A stretch of DNA of 64,000 bases from Arthrospira sp. PCC 9108 (GTDB lineage Bacteria > Cyanobacteriota > Cyanobacteriia > Cyanobacteriales > Microcoleaceae): the NCBI GenBank assembly GCA_016745315.1, contig CP066886.1:5518501-5582500 (forward strand). Direction: 5' to 3'. Shown in pieces: positions 38,182 through 48,783 of the stretch. The notes below the pieces were generated by a model that saw nothing but the letters and a program-made list of their open reading frames with translations, made no database searches and had not been told where the DNA came from. How positions within the stretch are numbered: position 1 is the first letter of the stretch; the number at the start of each line of letters is the position of its first letter. The translations under genes were made by a program, and so were the position numbers.

Positions 38182-40000
38182 CTAGTCTGACTGCTCCATT
38201 GTTAAGGACACAGCGTTGGCCTTGTCAAGTGCCGTCTTATCGTCGCGGGTGTGGCGGTGTAATAGCTGAAGATTTTTGTATTCATCCTTTCCAGCGAGGC
38301 TTCGAGGTACAATGTGGTCTACTTCAATTAGGTCTGATGGGGTAAAGTATTGCCCACACCAGGTACACTTGCCTTTTTGCTTTTTGAGTAGTTTTGCTAC
38401 CCTAATTGGCGTGTCGATTGCTTGTCCTTTTCTGGTTGCCAGTAAGTCCAGTTTCCGTCGTATGGTGTTGCATCAGGGCGTATTGTGGTATGTCTGACAA
38501 TCGGAGTCCAATTATGTTTCCATAGTTGAAATCCATCTTTAGTCTTGAATAACCAAGATTCATGTCTTTCTTTCCCATTGCTAAGTTTAACCGTTCCTTG
38601 TTGGAAGTAGTTTCCTAGCTTCTCGTAGTTTGCCTTTCTGCATCTTGATACTGTCCATGCCCGTAACATTAACCAGACTATGTTATCCAGTTTATTGAAG
38701 GTCTCAGATGAGACTACCCCTGAGTAGTAGTTTGACCATCCCTTTATACTTGGGTTTAGTTTGCTTATCAGAGCTGATTGGGGTGCTGTTTTATGTTGTT
38801 TTATTACACCCTTAATTACTTCTGTATGAGCTTTAACTGCTTTATTGCTGGGTTTGATGTGGGTTTTGAACCTTTTTTGACTTTTCCCAGATTTATATTT
38901 TCCTACCGGATATTGCCTAACATTGAATCCTAAAAAATCAAACCCAGGTTCCTCAGTCTTGCCGTTGTACTCAATGGGATTGAGTGTGTGGCAAATTCGA
39001 GTCTTTTCAGGTTTAATTTCTAGTCCTACAGGTTTTAGCCACTCGGAAATAGCAGTTTTGCACTGTTCAATGATTTCTAGTGATGGGGATATCACAACAA
39101 AGTCATCAGCGTATCTTATAACAGTAGCTTGTGCTCTGTTTGCTTTCTTGGGATACATTGTTTTTATGAGCCTAACCATGCCCAACAGTGCGATGTTGGC
39201 GAGTATTGGACTTATTACCCCTCCTTGAGGTGTCCCTGATTCTGTATCCTCAAATACACCGTTGTCTAGCACCCCAGCTTTGAGCCATTGTTTCAGGTCT
39301 TTCTTTAGGTTGCTTGGACAATGAATTTTGGACAGTAGGTAATCATGGTTCACGGTAAGAGCATTTAGCTATGTCCGCATCCAGTATATAATAACCTCCT
39401 TTGTTTATACTTTGGTAGATTCTGGATATTGCATCGTGGGCTGACCGTCCTGGACGGAACCCATAGCTTGTGCTTTCAAATCTCGATTCCCATTCAGGTT
39501 CGAGAGCCGACTTAACCAAGGCTTGCCTTGCTCTATCTTGGATTGTGGGTATTCCTATTCCAGCTTTTTTCATCCCTTCCAGGTTTTGGTATCCACACCC
39601 GTCGCAGTGGTTTTGTTTTGAGGTTTCCCTTAATGCTCTCAACAAGCTCAAACCTTGGCCTTGGAGAGATGACTCTTACTCCATCGACTCCAGCCGTTTT
39701 CTTGCCTTGACCCGCTTGGGGGGCGGGTTTATTAAGCTGACTGTTGGGAAGCATGGCTGACCGTGGAACCCGCCCCTACAGCCGTACTGCTAAGAGTCGG
39801 GCATAATATGATTTCACCAATAGACGTTGCCACCTTCTAGCCTTTGCATCCTGTCCCGATTTAGCTGCTTGAAATATACTCTTTTGGAGCTTGAAAACTT
39901 TCCGTTGAACCTTAGTCCATGGGATGGCTTTCCATGCGTTGTTCGTAGTCTTGATTGGTTTTGGTCTCCCAAACCCTTTCTTTAAACTCGCTATCGCCAT
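38182..40000 (-). pseudogene. Group II intron IEP J, broken at four places
   Basis: It starts MAIASLKKGFGRPKPIKTTN at 40000. Breaks are the palindromic-insert TAG (39776-39778), the extra A in the A6 run near 39565, the 2-nt deletion after ADIAKC near 39350, and a missing G in TACTGGCAACC near 38445 that separates the HNH part (CTWCGQYFTPSD ... VDHIVPRSL) from the maturase domain. YADD is intact. Confidence 0.85.
39710..39781 (-). repeat. Palindromic insert in IEP J
   Basis: Minus-strand copy of the insert described at 7023-7094, at the same IEP codon and with the same TAG. Confidence 0.8.
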
Positions 40001-40678
40001 ATATACACCTACTAGGCTCTATTTCTTTACAATCAAACCGTGACCCGTTAGCATATCCCTATCATTACAATAGGGCGTTGGCTTCTGGTCACATCTCACC
40101 CCCTAATAGGCTTTCGCTTACACTTTTCACTACTGACTCTCTCGACCAGATTATCAGAGCCTAAGAGGGGTTGCAACGTTCCGTTTATATGGGCATTCCA
40201 TCTTTAGATTTGTCCTCTCCACCAGGGTACTTTTAAAGGTCTGTGTAGGTAGTTGTAACAGCCTCCTACTTTTCCCCTTACTCTTTTGAGCGCAGCGTAT
40301 CAACCTGTTTCGCTGCTCTATACTGATGATGGTTCAAGTCAGACATTCGGCTCACGCCTAATCATAGATGGTTGGCAGTGGTCTTTGTTCTGGTGTTAGG
40401 TTACACCTCGGAGCCTTCCGTTCCCCGCTTCAATCTGACGGGTTGTGTATCCTGAAACTGGGGGTGGCTATCGCCGTTACTCTCTACGCCCTGATTTCTC
40501 AGTTTTGTTTATGACCTTGAGTTCCCTGCCTTGCTTCGATTTCTCCAAGCGTCGGGACATATAAACAGTTATGGGATGGTCAGGGTACGAGTCCCTTTTA
40601 TTCCACCAAGGGGTGAAAGTACCACTAGGAGGTTATTCCAGGCATTGCAGCCTTATTTGACTCCTAAACGTCTCGCAC

Positions 40679-40881
40679 CTTATGTCTATAGTAGTCCATC
40701 CTTCTAATTGGCGTTCTTGTCCTGCACCTAATTCCAGTTTAATAGGTTTATTATCAGATAACAATTTTGTAATGACATTGTTATTTTTAGCAGATATTTT
40801 TCGTAAAACTTCTTCTTTATGTAAATTCTGCTTTTTACATTCTAAATATTCATTTAATTGGAGTGATTCGTTTAAATCCAT
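40679..40881 (-). CDS. Methyltransferase, exon 1 (N-terminal part)
   Basis: Starts MDLNESLQLNEYLECKKQNL at 40881, runs through a helical N-terminus and ends in the SAM-binding motif LELGAGQ...GWTTIDI at the 5' splice site of intron J. Exon 1 (203 nt) plus exon 2 (865 nt) total 1,068 nt, i.e. 355 residues and a stop. Upstream (40882-41158) is AT-rich sequence with no gene. Confidence 0.8.
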
Positions 40882-41158
40882 GACTGATGACTCCTTTAAA
40901 ACCTTCTACAGTAATATCTTCCAACGGATAAATTTGAGTTATATTAATAACAATATATACTCTACACCTCAATCGCGAATTTAATAATTTATATATACTA
41001 ATTAATCCTTCACATTTATAGCTACCAAAACCTAAATATATGTGTCTTTATATTCTTTTGAAGATATGAAAAAATTGATTATTCACTCTATATCAATAGC
41101 TAATTGTAAGCAAGATATTTAGTATTATTTTTCCTATCAACCTGCAAATAGTTTAAAA

Positions 41159-41557
41159 TTATTCACTTACTGATTGCCATGTTTTAACATTGTCTAACAT
41201 GACCTGATAATCTTCGCGTTCAGGATGCAAAGATATTAACTTTTCTAAAGGTTCCATTGCACCTGTAAAATCCTCCAATCGTATCCGCAATAAAGATAAT
41301 TGTTCTCAAGCCATTCGATTTTCTGGTTCTCTTTGTAAAACCAATTCATAACCCTCTGGTTGTTGTTGCAATGAATCCTCTACAGAGATAGTTTCTGGCT
41401 GTGCTTGGGGAGTTCGCATAGCTTGTCTGATTGTAACTACTGCACCAAACAGCATAGAACCACCAAAGGAAACCACAGAAATAATCGCTAAAAGCTTCTT
41501 TTTGCGTTTTTCTTTGGCTTGACGGACAACAAAATAATCTTTACTGGAACTGGTCAT
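41159..41557 (-). pseudogene. TPR-like membrane protein with in-frame stop
   Basis: The frame opens MTSSSKDYFVVRQAKEKRKK, has one membrane helix (LLAIISVVSFGGSMLFGAVV) and a start of a tetratricopeptide-like region (PEGYELVLQREPENRMA). It meets a TGA at 41306-41308, then continues in frame EQLSLLRIRLEDFTGAMEPL to TAA at 41159. A Leu codon (TTA/TTG) changed to TGA would explain it. Remnant or single-base error; function unknown. Confidence 0.65.
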
Positions 41558-41671
41558 GTTGTTTAACTTCCTGTGGAAAATACTTAATTAACTCTACCCT
41601 CTATTAAGGATAATACCCACAATACAGCAAAAACTAACATTTGAGTCTTAAATTTTATTAATAAATCTCTA

Positions 41672-42624
41672 TAGCACTAGTCAATACGGTTAGGACGCAG
41701 CCTTGAGAACAGAATCCATGGCATCATCGAGAGAATCAAACTGCTCACGTGCAATGGCGAATGCGGGCTTTCAACCACGACCAACATTTCTCTATCTTGT
41801 TGAGGTCTGGCGAATAAGGCCGAAGATAGAGTAAACGGCATTGAGCTGCCTCCACCAGTTCAGCCTGCCGCCTCCCTTTATGAAACGTTGCATTGTCCAG
41901 TACTAGAGTTTGACCTGGCTTCAATGTTGGAATTAAGATAAACTCCAACCACAACTCAAACACTGTCCGATTACAACAACCCTCAAAGCGATCGGGGGCT
42001 AAGAGTTGTTGATAACACCATGCCGCCATATAGCTCACCCTGCCCTGCCTCTTCCCGGATTTGAGGGCATCGAAGCGTTGTCCTTCCTCGCAGTAACCAT
42101 AAGGATAATCCGAGTCTTGACTATTCATGCCAGCTTCATCGAGGTAAACCAACCCTTCCGGCTCCATATGTTCAATCTGAGCAATAAACTCCTCTCGCTG
42201 TTGCTCATCACGTTCTTGGTAGCCGTAAGTTGTTTTCTGGTGAAGCCAATTTTCTTCAAGGTTCTGGATATGGTGCGAGGAGAGATGTCGTCATCCCAAA
42301 GTTGAGCCATTTGAGCGGAGGTTTGATCGCCATGCTCTTGGGTAAAAGCCTTGAATTTGTGCCAGTCGGTAATTTGGTGGCTATGACCAGGTGGGCGATT
42401 CGGTTTAGGGAGGAAGTCGCCGGTGTGTTCTTTTCTTTGCAGCCAGAGATTGATAGTGTTCCGGCTGACATGGAAAACTTGACTGGCTTCGGTTTTGGGT
42501 ATACCGTCTAGTTCAATTGCATTAATAACTTTTTGTCTAAGGTCGTAACTGTAGGGGGCTAGCCTTTTGGGTCTTCTGTAGATATCCTTGCCATTATACG
42601 TCCTAACTACCTTGACTAATGCTA
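41672..42624 (-). mobile_element. IS630-like element (953 bp)
   Basis: Terminal inverted repeats TAGCACTAGTCAA and TTGACTAATGCTA bound the element and TA dinucleotides flank both sides (41670-41671, 42625-42626), as expected for IS630/Tc1-type TA insertion. On the right it abuts the 3' part of an ORF-less group II intron at the conserved TAGCTCC sequence. Confidence 0.8.
41690..42585 (-). pseudogene. IS630-like transposase, frameshifted
   Basis: The N-terminal half begins APYSYDLRQKVINAIELDGI with a helix-turn-helix (TEASQVFHVSRNTINLWLQR). It is broken near 42145. The second half has the DDE catalytic core (VYLDEAGMN, LVLDNATFHKG, YLRPYSPDLNKIEKCWSWLK). A further shift near 41748 separates the C-terminal tail REQFDSLDDAMDSVLKAAS, ending at 41690. 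Not functional as it stands. Confidence 0.8.
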
Positions 42625-42774
42625 TAGCTCCGAAAGTTGAGGTCATAAAGCAGGGGGTTGTAGCCCTGTTCCCAATGACAAAGGGGTATCCACATCAGGA
42701 GCCGTATGAGGTGAAAGTCTCAAGTACGGTTTGGAATTGGAGTTGGGGAAGGCGACTTCCCTTTCGACCATAAC
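42625..42774 (+). mobile_element. ORF-less group II intron X, 3' fragment
   Basis: Only the end of domain IV, domain V (GAGCCGTATGAGGTGAAAG, from about 42700) and domain VI (ending CCATAAC at 42774) remain. The IS630 element cut away the rest. It is followed directly by AAAATGCTCTTACC of an RT gene, so it occupied the site ATATAGC|AAAATGC, the same site at which fragment Q begins at 53936. Confidence 0.8.
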
Positions 42775-42785
42775 AAAATGCTCTT

Positions 42786-44871
42786 ACCGTGAACCATGAT
42801 TACCTACTGTCCAAAATTCATTGTCCAAGCAGCTTGAAGAGAGACCTGAAACAATGGCTCAAAGCGGGTGTGTTGGATAACGGGGTATTCGAGGATACAG
42901 AAGCAGGGACACCTCAAGGAGGGGTAATAAGTCCACTTCTAGCCAACATCGCACTGTTGGGAATGGAAAGGCTAGTTAAAGGAATGTATCCAAATAAAGG
43001 AACAACCACTCAGGTAAACCTTATAAGATACGCCGATGATTTCGTGGTTATCTCAAAAGACCTAGGAATCATTGAACAGTGCAAAACTGCTATCTCCGAA
43101 TGGCTAAAACCTATTGGCTTAGAAATAAAACTCGAAAAAACCCGAATTTGCCACACTCTCAATCATGTTGAGTATGATGGAAAACTCGAAGAACCAGGGT
43201 TCGATTTTCTAGGATTCAATATCAGGCAGTTATGGTCGAAAGGGAAGTCGCCTTCCCCAACTCCAATTCCAAACCGTGCTTGATACTTTCACATCACACG
43301 GCTCCTAATGTAGATACCCTATTGTCAGTAGGAACAGGGCTACAACCCCCCGCTTTGTAACCTCAACTTTGGGAGCTAAATACAACACGTAGTCTTTAAA
43401 CTCGCTTTCGTCATAAAACTCTTACTTGTCGCAGTCTCTATATCCACACCGTGACTAGTGGGCATATCCTAACCATTACAGTTAGGCATTGGCTTTCAGT
43501 CACATCCTTTCCCCCTTAAAGGTATACGCTTACACTTTTCACTACTGTGCAGGTACATCCTGCCACTTGAGAGCCTAAAAGGGGTTTAAACGTTCCGTTT
43601 ATACGGGCATTCCATCTTTAGACTTGTCCTTTCCACCGGGGTAATTTTAAAGGTCTGTGTAGGTAGTGAGTTGAGACTCCTACTTTTCCCCTTACTCTTT
43701 TGAGCGCAGCGTGTCAACTTATTTCGCTACTTACTTATTACGATGGTTCAAGTCGGAACATTCAGATTTCCTTAGTCATGGATGGTTGGCAGTGGTCGCA
43801 TATGGTAGTAGGTTCTACTTCACGCCTTCCGTTCCCCGCTTCAATCTGACGGGTTATGAATCCTGAAACTGGAGGTGGCTACCGCCGTTACTCTCAACTT
43901 CCTGCTTTACTAGATGGGTCACAACTCCCATCGTTTAAGCTATCAGTCTTGACCCTGAGTTCCCTGCCTTGCTGAGATTGCTCCAAGCGTCGGGACATAT
44001 AAACAGTTATGGGATGGTCGGGGATGAGAGTCAATTCCTATATTCCACCAATGGGTGAAAGTCCCACTAGGAGGTTATTTCGGGCATCGCAGCCCTATTT
44101 CACTCCTAAACGTTTCGCACATACCCGGTAAGTAAATATAAATCTGGGAAAACAGGTGGGGCAACAAGCCGATTAATCGGTCACAAAACCCTCATTAAAC
44201 CCAGCAACAAAGCAGTTAAAGCCCACATAGAAGTGATAAAAGGTGAAGTTAAAAAACACAAAACTGCACCTCAATCAGCCCTGATTAGCAAACTAAACCC
44301 AATCATTCGGGGATGGTCAAACTATTATTCAGCGGTAGTCTCAAAAGAGACCTTCGTTAAGCTAGACAACATAGTCTGGCTAATGTTAAGGGCATGGACA
44401 GTATCGAGATGCAGAAAGGCGAGTTATAAAAAGCTAAGGAACTATTTCAGATATGGAACGGTTAAACTTAGCAACGGGAAAGAAAGGCATGAATCATGGT
44501 TATTCCAAACTAGAGATGGACTCCAATTATGGAAACATAATTGGACTCCGATTGTCAGACATACCCTAATACACCCGGAAGCAACACCATACGACGGAAA
44601 CTGGACTTACTGGGCAACCAGGAAAGGACAAGCAATCGACACACCGACAAGGGTAGCCAAACTACTCAAAAAGCAAAAAGGCAGGTGTACCTGGTGTGGG
44701 CAATACTTTACTCCATCAGACTTAATTGAAGTAGACCACATTGTACCTCGAAGCCAAGGCGGAAAGGATGAATACAAGAACCTTCAACTATTACACCGCC
44801 ACTGTCATGATGATAAGACGGCAATTGACAATGCCAACGCTGTATCCTTAACAATGGAACAATCAAATTAG
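42786..44871 (+). pseudogene. Group II intron IEP K, C-terminal part split by intron L
   Basis: Opens (V)NHDYLLSKIHC after the common CTCTTACCGTG scar, with TPQGGVISPLL, YADD and the maturase segment to NIRQ. It resumes after intron L at 44121 (YPVSKYKSGKTGGA) and runs to 44871, with HNH motifs CTWCGQYFTPSD, VDHIVPRSQGG, LLHRHCHDD. Because intron L lies antisense, it cannot be spliced from this message. Confidence 0.82.
43229..44120 (-). mobile_element. ORF-less group II intron L (892 nt), antisense in IEP K
   Basis: On the minus strand it runs from GTGCGAAACGTTTAGGAGTG at 44120 to CCATAAC at 43229. The flanks CAGGCA and ATACCCGG join into the conserved IEP sequence NIRQYP, so the insertion is precise. 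Confidence 0.88.
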
Positions 44872-44947
44872 GAGCCGTATGAGGTGAAAGTCTCAAGTAC
44901 GGTTCTGTATGGGAGGGGGAGATGGTGACATCTCTCTCGACCCCTAC

Positions 44948-45144
44948 TACGATTTGTTACAGAGTTTGTTGACCTTGGGTTCCCTGCCGGTATTTGGTAT
45001 CGTATGATACAAATCGTCGGGACATATAAACAGTTATAGGGATGGTCAGAAGTGCGCTTCTTGTATTCAACCAAGGGGTTGAAGTCCGCACCAGGCGGTT
45101 ATTTCGGGTGTCTCAACCCTATTTCATGCCTGAAGGTCTCGCAC
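44948..45144 (-). mobile_element. Group II intron M, 5' fragment
   Basis: On the minus strand it starts GTGCGAGACCTTCAGGCATG at 45144 and resembles about the first 190 nt of domain I of the other introns. It stops where intron K ends. The next 264 bp (45145-45408) hold no gene that I can support. Confidence 0.7.
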
Positions 45145-45408
45145 CTACACCTTTTACAGTAAGCACTCTTAAAGACTACTCCCCAAGCGTAAATTCGGGT
45201 ATGCCCTACCCTATTTGATTTTGACTTCGCTCTGGCCATTTGAACTGACGATGAAAGCTTTTCTACCAGTGATGGCTAGAGTTTTAGGGATTACGGAGTG
45301 TCTCTTGTTTCCGGCGTTCCCAAAGTCAACGACTTCAATTTATGTTCACACCAAGTCGCCCTAAAAGGACGAGGTTTTCAACCCATTTTTTCTGATAATT
45401 TTGTTAAA

Positions 45409-45774
45409 CTATTCATGGCCGCGAATTTCGATCACTTGATTTTTTTCGTCCACAAGAACCACTTTCGGCTGATGAGTGGGGACTTCTTCCGGGGTCAACT
45501 GCCCATAAGCCATAATTATCAGGCGATCGCCTGGAATGCCTAAACGAGCCGCCGCCCCATTCAATTGAATTTCACCAGACCCAGGTGGGGCAGGAATGAC
45601 ATAGGTAATCAGTCTAGCCCCGTTAGTGGTGTTAACCACCTGTACCTGTTCATTAACCAAAATTCCGGCAGTGTCCAGTAAGTTTTGGTCAATACTTATA
45701 CTGCCGACATAATTAAGGTTAGCCTCAGTTAGGGTACAGTTATGAATTTTAGCCAACAACAGGGTTCGATACAT
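45409..45774 (-). CDS. panD: Aspartate 1-decarboxylase PanD
   Basis: 121 residues. PanD makes beta-alanine for pantothenate and CoA synthesis. The pro-enzyme cleavage site Gly-Ser is visible in LNYVGSISID at residues 24-25, which generates the pyruvoyl group. NTTNGARLITYVIPAPPGSG and INLNGAAARL-type sequence (IQLNGAAARLGIPGDRLIIM) are family signatures. Length is normal. The gene is complete although mobile-element debris lies on both sides. Confidence 0.96.
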   Translation of the reverse strand: MYRTLLLAKIHNCTLTEANLNYVGSISIDQNLLDTAGILVNEQVQVVNTTNGARLITYVIPAPPGSGEIQLNGAAARLGIPGDRLIIMAYGQLTPEEVPTHQPKVVLVDEKNQVIEIRGHE

Positions 45775-45794
45775 ATTTTAAGGTCTCATCAGAT

Positions 45795-46515
45795 CACATT
45801 GACATCCTCCCCGTAACCGGAAGGGGATTCCCAAACCTAACAATTTGGGTTTCTGGTTCTTTCCCCCTTTGGGGTTTTGAGCACCACTCCCGCAACTCCG
45901 GCTGTGTTCTGGTCTTCGGGTCGCAACCCAGACCGACACCGCCAGCCAGGCAGCTAAGATGCTGCTCCTGGCGTTTACGTCTGTCTCGGTCGTGATCAGT
46001 TTCCCAGTCGGGACATTCCCACTCCCGGACGCTTTAACGGGATTTTTAAGGGCGATCGTATCCGCAGTTTAAGCATCCCCTGTAGGGGCGGCCTCCACCG
46101 TCAGCCATGCCCAACACCAGCCCACTGGATAAACCCGCCCGATTAAAAGCCGCTTTGGTCAACTCAGCCCTTCCGCCCTTCCTCCTCTTTTTAAACTTCG
46201 GGTACTTCGTCTTTCCCGCGAAGAAGTTGGAAAATGCGGACTGCCAATGCCTGAGTCTCTGCGATCGCCGAACCGAACTGACCTGCTTGATCAAGTCCAG
46301 CCCTTCCGTCTTGTTCCACCTCCTCAGCATCGAAGAAGTCTCGACGTAATCAATGCCCTCTTGTCCCTCGTACCAACCTTGGTTGGTGAGCGAAGTCCAA
46401 CCATCAGTCCCCGTGGCTAATGGCTTGTTATACACCAGGCGAACACAACCCAAAGTCCTCCGCAACAGGTTTTCCTGTTCCGGGTAAAATCGGTATCGCT
46501 AGGCTTTCTCCGTCA
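45795..46515 (-). pseudogene. tnpB: Decayed tnpB (IS605 OrfB) with internal palindromic insert
   Basis: The N-terminal part reads RYRFYPEQENLLRRTLGCVR, LVYNKPLATGTDGW and AFSNFFAGKTKYPKFKKRRK, which is TnpB. The middle with RuvC-I and II is missing. After the insert at 46082-46146, scraps of the zinc ribbon and end follow (CLNCGYDR, WECPDWETDHDRD, NPKG-type tail) in shifting frames. The stretch 45795-45890 has the palindromic end typical of the element. Confidence 0.65.
46082..46146. repeat. Diverged palindromic insert inside tnpB remnant
   Basis: TGTAGGGGCGG, CGTCAGCCATGC and ATAAACCCGCC match the insert found in the intron RT genes (7023-7094) with several differences. Here it lies in a different protein family, which shows that the insert is a mobile or recurrently spread repeat. 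Confidence 0.7.
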
Positions 46516-46555
46516 TCCTTGCAGTATATCTATAACCTGGTAATTACCTGACAAC

Positions 46556-47833
46556 TCAGGAAAATTTATACAAATAGCCATCTCTTCTCAAAACAGGTTT
46601 CAAATCTATTGGTTTGACTGAAAACTGAGTTTTGTCAGGTTTGGTTAAAACAAAACTGCCGCGACTCGACGGGGTTATTCTACCGATTCCATGTGCCATC
46701 TGCTTGGCTATATCCCCGGTAAGCCATCCCTTAATTGGTTTTAATGGGTTATGGCGAATGGGAAGCCTCTTGTTAGGAGCCGCTTTTGGACGGCCACCGC
46801 GCCCAAAACAAGTAATTAGTAATGGCTGGTGAGTTTTGATTTTCAACCGGGGGGTGGGTGCTTTTTCCCACACAATCAGCGGCATCTAGCCAATGGGTTT
46901 TCGGTAGTCCTTGAACCGTCCGATTATATTTTGTTAAACCTCCAGTGCCAATTTCAATGGGTAATCCAGTTGGCTTCAGGCGGTTAAACAATGCCCATCG
47001 GGTAGAATTGACGGCTGCCGCATTTTTCAGGGGGGCTTGGGCTGCACGCTACACCGCTTCAAGATTTCCGGTTTCGGCAAAAGAAACTGCTCGACCGGCT
47101 GAGAACCTTTTTTCTGATTGCATTTATGGCAAGCAATACCCAGATTGCTAACTCGGTCGAAACCACCCTGGCTTTTGGGCTGAATGTGTTCGATTTCTAA
47201 AGGGATATTTTGGCCGCCACAGTAGGCACACTGGTGTTGCCATTTCGTCAAGAGATATTCTCTCAACTCGTATCCAAATAAAACCCCTTGCTGGTATTCA
47301 ACTCCAGATATTTCCGGGTTGGGCAGCTTTTGGGTGTCAAATCGTACCAACTCCATGGATATGTCCGTTATCGGGCGTGAGGAAATCAGTCGATTTACCC
47401 AGGTCAAGGTGGTTTCAACTCGATGTTTGAGGCTGGGAGCCAACCATCCTTCTTGGCGCTTTCTGTTATTGAATCGGGCTTGACGGTAACGAGTTTTTCG
47501 GCAACGACGGTGGCGGCGAACCACGCGACGTGCAGTTAACTTGGCTCGGATTCTATCTCCTCTATGAGTCAATTCAGCCGCCCAGATAACTGTGTCCCGA
47601 CTTTGATTAACTAAGGCAATACCCGTCACTGATGCCCCTGGGTCTAACTTGAGCCGTAATGCTTCATTGCCCGGGTTCTCAACAGTTTTCTTGAGTATAA
47701 TTGTAAATGGATAAGTCCTAAACACTGCGGCTAAACCCTGCTTCAAAAGCTTTCTGGCTATGGCCGGATGAGTGGGACTTAACGGTTGCCCCAGTGTGTC
47801 AACCACAAAAACGTAATTTTGGTAATTTGGCAT
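46556..47833 (-). pseudogene. iscB: IscB RNA-guided nuclease, frameshifted
   Basis: Starts MPNYQNYVFVVDTLGQPLSP (PLMP-type domain). RuvC-I is LKLDPGASVTGIALV. An Arg-rich bridge helix (RAKLTARRVVRRHRRCRKTR) follows, then RuvC-II (ISMELVRFD), HNH (CAYCGGQNIPLEIEHIQPKS, HKCNQKKGSQ) and RuvC-III (TKYNRTVQGLPKTHWLDAA). One-base breaks occur in C-runs near 47035 (AAGCCCCCCTG) and 46855 (CACCCCCCGG), with a further small disturbance near 46770-46740. Corrected, the protein would be about 430 residues, typical of IscB, the Cas9 ancestor family. Catalytic residues are all visible, so it is either recently dead or misread. Confidence 0.85.
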
Positions 47834-48083
47834 TTAAGCTATCTCCCAGATGGGGTAATGTTGGCTCGGTCATGTTAAAGGGGCTTTTTACGTCTAGCTC
47901 ACTCGAGCTTACAAATCCACTCATCTCGTTCCTTAAAGATAGACGACAGAGCAACAGGCTCGCGTTCACCCGATGGTGTCATCACCCCCTTAACGTAGGT
48001 CTAATCCTGGACCTGCATCGATCATCTCCTTTGAGGAATAATTTCCGGCTCCTGCAGGAAATTACCGGATTTTATGCAAGAGG
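47834..48083 (-). ncRNA. IscB omega-RNA region, copy 2
   Basis: The 250 nt directly upstream of iscB on its strand match 19216-19466. IscB omega-RNAs are encoded in this position with the guide at the 5' end. Homology ends after CCTCTTGCATAAAATCC at 48083; the preceding bases are the 3' coding end of ppa, which would therefore be the guide. Confidence 0.6.
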
Positions 48084-48569
48084 CTTGCACTATAGCTTGT
48101 ACCTTGTCCACATCTTGCCAACCCAGAATTTCTGTGACTTTTTTCTCAAGATTTTTGTAGGTTCTGAAAAATTCCGCAATTTCCTCTAGGCGGTGAGGTG
48201 CGATATCTTTCAGAGATTTTACCTCACTATAGCGGGGGTCTTTGGCAGGAACACAGAGAATTTTCTCATCGCGATCGCCACCATCAATCATTTCTAGCAT
48301 ACCAATGGGCGCGCCGCAATCACACAACCAGGAAATGTCGGTTGATCCATCAACACCATGCCATCAAGGGGGTCTCCATCATCCGCTAAAGTATTCGGGA
48401 TAAACCCATAATCATAGGGGTACTGAACAGAGGAGTATAAAACCCGATCTAGGGCGAAGGCTTGTAAATCTTTATCAAATTCGTATTTATTTTTACTCCC
48501 CGCAGGAATTTCGATCAACACATTGACCAATCCTGGTTTCGGTTCCGGGGGAATAAGTGATAAGTCCAT
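48084..48569 (-). pseudogene. ppa: Inorganic pyrophosphatase, frameshifted and 3' replaced by iscB element
   Basis: Soluble family I pyrophosphatase. MDLSLIPPEPKPGLVNVLIE, YPYDYGFIPNTLADDGDPLD and GMVLMDQPTFPGCVIAARP are the active-site region with the metal-binding Asp residues. One base is missing near 48312 (CGCGCCCATTGG). The rest continues IGMLEMIDGGDRDEKILCVP to VQAIVQA, where the iscB element begins, so the last few residues come from the element. The enzyme is normally essential; the shift may be a read error. Confidence 0.85.
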
Positions 48570-48703
48570 ATTTGTCGTTCTCCAAGTTGATGTTTCATAC
48601 TTCCCACTAAGGGGATTTATTCAGAGGCTAGGCTGGCTGAGATAGGATTACCCTTACCCCAGTGCTTGCCAAATCTTGCTCAGGGTTGACCCAGAAACTT
48701 AGC

Positions 48704-48783
48704 TTAACCGCCGATAAGCCCCGCGCTATAGCCGTAAGGTTAGCGTCCGGTTGACACTCTAGCGCCGTAGAAGGCGGAGATTT
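48704..48783 (-). ncRNA. Putative TnpB guide-RNA scaffold/right end, second IS605 element
   Basis: Minus-strand GCTAACCTTACGG and GGGGCTTATCGGCGGTTAA match the tail downstream of the tnpB at 3492 with few differences. It lies directly 3' of the tnpB pseudogene, the usual reRNA location. Guide bases would lie below 48704. Confidence 0.45.

Larger units (their letters stand above)
38105..40678 (-). mobile_element. Group II intron J with IEP (2,574 nt) in a methyltransferase gene
   Basis: On the minus strand it runs from GTGCGAGACGTTTAGGAGTC at 40678 to CGACCCCTAAT at 38105, with domain V near 38180-38147 (GAGCCGTATGATGG). The exons on either side join in frame through an AG|T codon. The intron is in the sense orientation of its host gene. 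Confidence 0.9.
42775..44947 (+). mobile_element. Group II intron K, 5' truncated, hosts antisense intron L
   Basis: Contains the second part of an IEP, domain V near 44873-44906 and the 3' end CGACCCCTAC at 44947. The 5' ribozyme half and IEP N-terminus are missing. Intron L (43229-44120, minus strand) interrupts it. Confidence 0.82.

Noticed and set aside
45145..45408. Possible gene remnant upstream of the panD stop
   Set aside because: Short frames such as that at 45298 lack a domain or start signal; I could not match the stretch to any family.
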